Shown here: positions 6,326 through 9,269 of the stretch, in pieces
How positions within the stretch are numbered: the first letter of the stretch is position 1
Layout of the letters: each line of letters starts with the position of its first letter
Source of the DNA: JAWVZB01 sp033722375
GTDB taxonomy: Bacteria > Actinomycetota > Nitriliruptoria > Nitriliruptorales > Nitriliruptoraceae
Direction: 5' to 3'
DNA length: 9,269 nt
NCBI GenBank assembly: GCA_033722375.1
Contig: JAWVZB010000116.1
Coordinates: 1-9,269, forward strand
Position numbers and translations under genes: made by a program
The notes under the pieces: generated by a model
Told to the model about the DNA's origin: nothing
The model's database searches: none
What the model saw: the letters and a program-made list of their open reading frames with translations, nothing else

Positions 6326-6337
6326 TTGATAGGTGTT
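6320..6337 (+). repeat. Tandem TAGGTGTT direct repeat at the promoter
   Basis: TAGGTGTT occurs at 6320-6327 and again at 6330-6337, ten bases apart from start to start, about one helical turn. The first copy covers the candidate -10 and the second the expected transcription start. It may be a binding site for a protein on one face of the DNA, or a local duplication. Confidence 0.45.
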
Positions 6338-6351
6338 ACGAACTGAGGGAC

Positions 6352-6381
6352 GATCCGGCAGGGGTGACCGCACGCCGGATC
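6352..6381 (+). promoter_or_regulatory. Leader inverted repeat before the solute-binding protein gene
   Basis: GATCCGGC (6352-6359) and GCCGGATC (6374-6381) are perfectly complementary with a 14-nt loop. It could be a leader hairpin of the operon mRNA or a protein-binding site. As a terminator of the upstream ATPase gene it would be odd, since it lies downstream of the promoter candidate and has no T-tract. Confidence 0.45.
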
Positions 6382-6405
6382 ACGACGACGAAGGGCAACA
6401 GCTGA

Positions 6406-6420
6406 TGATCGGAGCGATCA
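6406..6420 (+). promoter_or_regulatory. Ribosome binding site inside a short palindrome
   Basis: TGATCG, GAG, CGATCA is a perfect inverted repeat ending two bases before the GTG start of the binding-protein gene. The Shine-Dalgarno GGAG (6411-6414) sits across the apex. Folding in RNA would give a six-pair stem with a three-base loop, so translation might be damped. As DNA it could also be an operator. Confidence 0.4.
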
Positions 6421-6421
6421 C

Positions 6422-7741
6422 GTGAGAACGCGAACCGAACGCAAGTGGTGGCGCCTGATGGCGCTCGTTGCCGCGATCGGGCTGCTCGCCGCGGCCTGCG
6501 GCGGTGACGGCGATGACGGCGACGGGGACGGCCAGGCAGGTGAGGGGGGCCAGACCGTGAGCCTCCTCCACGGCATCTCCGGCGAGAACGAGCAGGCGGC
6601 GCTCCAGCAGGCCGTCGACGCCTACGAGGAGGCGTCGGGTAACACGGTCGAGGTCGAGGCATCACCCGACTTCGAAACCATCGTCGTGACCCGGGTCACG
6701 GGTGGGAACCCGCCGGACGTCGCGCTGTACCCGCAGCCCGGGCTGCTGCGCAACATCGCCAACCAGGACGCAGCCGTCGGCTTCGACTCGGCTGGTGTCG
6801 AGCTCGACACCGACAACCTCGTCCCCGGGATGGTCGAGACCGGGACCTTCGACGGCACCACCTACGGGGTGGTCGTCAAGCTCGGTATGAAGAGCCTCCT
6901 GTGGTACGCGGCCGACGACTTCGGTGACTACGACGTCCCCGACAGCTGGACGGGGCTCGTCGATCTGACCGACACGATCGCGAGCGACCTCGAGGGCGAG
7001 CAGGGCCGTGCGCCCTGGTGCATCGGGATCGAGTCCGGTGGCGCGACCGGATGGGTGGCGACCGACTGGATCGAGGACCTCGTCCTGCGCCTCCACGGGC
7101 CGGATGTCTACGACCAGTGGGTGAACCACGAGATCATGTTCAATTCGCCCGAGATCACCGAGGCCTTCGAGGCGCTCGAGACGATCTGGTTCAACGAGAA
7201 CTACGTGCTCGGTGGCACGACCGGGATCCTCCAGACCCCGTTCGGTGACGCCGCTGCGCCGATGTTCGATGACCCGCCGGGGTGCTTCCTGCACCGCCAG
7301 GCCGGGTTCATCACCGGGTCGTTCCCCGAGGACTCCGAGCTCGGTACGGAGTACGGCATGGCCTACTTCCCGTCGGACGAGGGCCAGCCGGTCCTGTTCG
7401 CGGGTGACCTCGCCGCGATCCACTCGGACAACCCCGTAGCCGCGGACTTCGTCGAGTTCCTGACCTCCACCGAGGGGCAGGAGGCGTGGATGAGCCACGA
7501 CGGCGCCGGGTCGCTGGCCGTTCGTTCGGACTTCGACTCGGGCAACTACCCGACCGAGGCGCTCGCCCAGCAGGGTGAGATCCTCTCCAACGCGACGGTC
7601 GCCCGGTTCGACGCATCGGACCTGATGCCGAGCGAGGTCGGGGCGGAGGCCTTCTGGACCGAGATCGTGGCCTGGCTCTCCGGACAGCAGGAGCTCGAGG
7701 CCACACTCAGCAACATCGACGAGGCATGGCCGAGCGAGTGA
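6422..7741 (+). CDS. aglE: AglE-like alpha-glucoside ABC transporter solute-binding lipoprotein
   Basis: This 439-residue extracytoplasmic protein captures the sugar and delivers it to the permease pair. The N terminus is a lipoprotein signal peptide: basic RTRTERKWWR, hydrophobic LMALVAAIGLL, then AAAC with Cys26 as the lipid-anchored residue. A very acidic Gly/Asp linker (27-43) follows. The mature part has motifs I associate with AglE-type binding proteins: NPPDVALYPQPGLL (96-109), PWCIG at 198-202 followed by SGGATGW and TDWIEDL, CFLHRQAGF from Cys288, and DLMP (400-403) before an AFW motif. Cys200 and Cys288 are the only cysteines I noted beyond the lipid cysteine and might form a disulfide. 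GTG at 6422 is chosen because of GGAG seven bases upstream and the complete signal peptide. The exact sugar (maltose, trehalose, sucrose, isomaltose) cannot be read from sequence. Confidence 0.9.
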   Translation: MRTRTERKWWRLMALVAAIGLLAAACGGDGDDGDGDGQAGEGGQTVSLLHGISGENEQAALQQAVDAYEEASGNTVEVEASPDFETIVVTRVTGGNPPDVALYPQPGLLRNIANQDAAVGFDSAGVELDTDNLVPGMVETGTFDGTTYGVVVKLGMKSLLWYAADDFGDYDVPDSWTGLVDLTDTIASDLEGEQGRAPWCIGIESGGATGWVATDWIEDLVLRLHGPDVYDQWVNHEIMFNSPEITEAFEALETIWFNENYVLGGTTGILQTPFGDAAAPMFDDPPGCFLHRQAGFITGSFPEDSELGTEYGMAYFPSDEGQPVLFAGDLAAIHSDNPVAADFVEFLTSTEGQEAWMSHDGAGSLAVRSDFDSGNYPTEALAQQGEILSNATVARFDASDLMPSEVGAEAFWTEIVAWLSGQQELEATLSNIDEAWPSE

Positions 7742-7764
7742 TGCGTCGTCACGAGTGACACCCA

Positions 7765-7793
7765 GGGCGGGACCGCCGCGTGCGGTCCCGCCC
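7765..7793 (+). terminator. Strong intercistronic hairpin between aglE and aglF
   Basis: GGGCGGGACCGC (7765-7776) and GCGGTCCCGCCC (7782-7793) are perfectly complementary over 12 bp with a five-base loop. CCCA (7761-7764) and TGGG (7803-7806) could add an outer helix. No T-tract follows. In sugar-importer operons such a structure usually protects the 3' end of the binding-protein mRNA or partly terminates, giving far more binding protein than permease. That role is inferred from position. Confidence 0.65.
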
Positions 7794-7834
7794 CGGCATT
7801 CCTGGGCACGGGTGACGAGTAGCGGGAGGATGAG

Positions 7835-8809
7835 ATGGGTCAGATCCTGACGGCGGTCGCTGCCATCGGTATCGGCGTTGGCGGCGTGATCCTGCTCTTC
7901 TGGGCGCTCAACGCGGCCGTCGAGCGGCTCCCCGAGGTGTGGGAGCACAGACTCAAGCCCTACGTGTTCGTGGGGCCCGCGGTCGCGGTCGTGGGACTGT
8001 TCCTCGTCTTCCCCGCGCTCGACACCCTCCGACGCAGCTTCCAGGGGCCGAACTCGACGACCTGGGTCGGCCTCGACAACTACGAGTACCTGCTCACGAA
8101 CTCCCAGATCCACAGCGCGGTCTGGAACAACGTGATGTGGATCGCCATCGTGCCGGTCGCCTCCGTCGCGATCGGGTTGGCGGTCGCGTCGTTGGCGGAC
8201 AAGGTCGAGCCCCGCTGGGAGAACACCGCCAAGTCGCTCATCTTCCTCCCGATGGCGATCAGCTTCGTCGGTGCCAGCGTCATCTGGGGTTTCGTCTACG
8301 CCTGGCGCGCACCGGGCACCGACCAGATCGGGGTGCTGAACGCGGTCTGGACCGCCTTCGGTGGGCAACCGATCGCCTGGCTCCAGAACACCGCCCTCAA
8401 CGACTTCGCGCTGATGTTCATCATGATCTGGCTCCAGGCGGGCTTCGCGATGGTGCTGCTCTCCGCCGCCATCAAGAACGTCCCCGAGGAGACGCTCGAG
8501 GCCGCGCGGATCGACGGGGCCAGTGAGCTCCAGATCTTCTGGCGGGTCGTGGTCCCCCAGATCATGTCCACGATCGTGGTGGTGCTCACGACCATCCTGA
8601 TCCTCGTGCTGAAGGTCTTCGACATCGTCTACGTGATGACGGGCGGCAACTTCAACACCGACGTCATCGCCAACCGCTTCATCACCGAGATGTTCTCCTT
8701 CCAACAGTTCGGCCGTGCCGCAGTGATCGTCGTGTTCCTGATCCTCGTGACGGTCCCGTTCATGTACATCAACATCCGACGGTTCCGTGAGCAGGAGGCG
8801 ACGCGATGA
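7835..8809 (+). CDS. aglF: AglF-like alpha-glucoside ABC transporter permease
   Basis: This 324-residue inner-membrane subunit forms half of the sugar channel. Hydrophobic segments lie near residues 4-26, 43-63, 98-120, 134-156, 190-212, 243-264 and 293-312. The first is an extra N-terminal helix, as in MalF-type subunits. The cytoplasmic EAA loop that docks on the ATPase is EETLEAARIDGASELQIFW at 218-236, with the conserved Gly228. FQGPNSTTWVGLDNYEYLL and the ending NIRRFREQEA match the AglF branch rather than UgpA or LacF. ATG at 7835 has GGAGG five bases upstream. The stop codon overlaps the start of the next permease (ATGA, 8806-8809), showing translational coupling and equal expression of the two halves. 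Upstream it is separated from the binding-protein gene by the 12-bp hairpin. Confidence 0.92.
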   Translation: MGQILTAVAAIGIGVGGVILLFWALNAAVERLPEVWEHRLKPYVFVGPAVAVVGLFLVFPALDTLRRSFQGPNSTTWVGLDNYEYLLTNSQIHSAVWNNVMWIAIVPVASVAIGLAVASLADKVEPRWENTAKSLIFLPMAISFVGASVIWGFVYAWRAPGTDQIGVLNAVWTAFGGQPIAWLQNTALNDFALMFIMIWLQAGFAMVLLSAAIKNVPEETLEAARIDGASELQIFWRVVVPQIMSTIVVVLTTILILVLKVFDIVYVMTGGNFNTDVIANRFITEMFSFQQFGRAAVIVVFLILVTVPFMYINIRRFREQEATR

Positions 8810-9269
8810 GTCAAGCCCACCCAACGCCCGCGGCTGACGCCGAAGAACGCACCGACTCTGGCCTCGTGCACGCTGAAGGCCCGGGTATCACGACCGGCGG
8901 GGCGCCCGCGACGGGACGCGGCAAGGTCTTCGTCCGCTTGGCGCTCGGGGCCATCGTTCTCCTGTGGACCATCCCCACGATCGGGCTGCTCGTCTCGTCG
9001 TTCCGGGACCCGCAAGCGGTCCGGACCAGCGGCTGGTGGACAGCGCTCGGCAACCCGCTGGACTTCACGCAGTGGACGCTCGAGAACTACGACGCGGTCC
9101 TGTTCGGATCCGGCATGGGCAACGCGTTCCTGAACAGCCTCATGGTGGCGATCCCCGCCACCGTGATCCCGATCGCCGCCGCTGCCTTCGCGGCCTACGC
9201 GTTCTCCTGGATGGACTTCCGCGGCCGTGAGGTCCTGTTCGTGGTCTTCGTCGGGCTGTTGGTCGTGCC
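8806..9269 (+). CDS. aglG: AglG-like alpha-glucoside ABC transporter permease, 5' part
   Basis: This is the second permease half; 154 codons are visible and the gene continues past the right edge. The first 40 residues are a hydrophilic, disordered-looking Ala/Gly/Glu-rich tail, longer than is usual for this family. A membrane helix follows (about 43-64, LALGAIVLLWTIPTIGLLVS), then the outside loop SFRDPQAVRTSGWWTALGNP and WTLENYDAVLF. AFLNSLMVAIPATVIPI (107-123) and AFAAYAFSWMDFRGRE (127-142) are the characteristic MalG/AglG-like block, and a further helix starts at 143. The ATG at 8806 overlaps the aglF stop by four bases. No separate ribosome binding site is as strong as the coupling; GAGGCG lies at 8794-8799. 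The EAA loop is expected beyond the window. Confidence 0.9.
   Translation, partial: MSQAHPTPAADAEERTDSGLVHAEGPGITTGGAPATGRGKVFVRLALGAIVLLWTIPTIGLLVSSFRDPQAVRTSGWWTALGNPLDFTQWTLENYDAVLFGSGMGNAFLNSLMVAIPATVIPIAAAAFAAYAFSWMDFRGREVLFVVFVGLLVV

Noticed and set aside
6662..8824. A 720-codon open frame on the minus strand opposite aglE and aglF
   Set aside because: It is a shadow frame created by the high third-position GC of the real genes; its translation is low-complexity Arg/Asp/Gly/Glu with no family likeness, while both opposite frames encode recognisable proteins.

Overview
This is a high-GC window with strong G/C preference at third codon positions, GTG starts, GGAGG-type ribosome binding sites and proteins rich in Asp and Glu. 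The first gene has the sequence style of the actinobacterial 2-oxoglutarate decarboxylase/dehydrogenase, so the host is most likely a member of the Actinomycetota. A deep-branching and possibly salt-adapted lineage is plausible from the acidic proteins, but that is only an inference.

Layout: (1) 1-1533 (+), the C-terminal part of a Kgd/SucA-type 2-oxoglutarate dehydrogenase E1. (2) 1534-1857, a 324-bp gap with two almost identical 34-bp palindromes and G-rich tracts. (3) 1858-3237 (+), a stand-alone NuoF-like flavin/iron-sulfur protein with no nuoE or nuoG beside it. (4) 3224-4810 (-), a GH13 alpha-glucosidase, convergent with the NuoF-like gene and overlapping it by 14 bp. (5) 4811-5072, a divergent control region. 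(6) 5073-6272 (+), an MsmX/UgpC/AglK-type sugar ABC ATPase. (7) 6273-6421, a promoter and leader region. (8) 6422-7741 (+), an AglE-like solute-binding lipoprotein. (9) 7742-7834, an intercistronic gap with a strong hairpin. (10) 7835-8809 (+), an AglF-like permease. (11) 8806-9269 (+), an AglG-like permease that runs off the right edge.

Genes 4-11 form an alpha-glucoside uptake and hydrolysis locus like the aglEFGAK cluster of Sinorhizobium, but rearranged. The lipoprotein binds the sugar outside, the two permeases and the ATPase import it, and the cytoplasmic glucosidase cleaves it. The left side (Kgd and the NuoF-like protein) is central carbon and NAD(H) redox metabolism.

The most interesting non-coding signals are: the twin palindromes; a leader before the ATPase in which one CCUCCC segment can pair either with an upstream GGGAGG or with the real Shine-Dalgarno; a palindrome inside the candidate agl promoter; and the 12-bp hairpin between binding protein and permease. 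I found no RNA genes, insertion sequences, convincing CRISPR array or clearly new multi-gene system.
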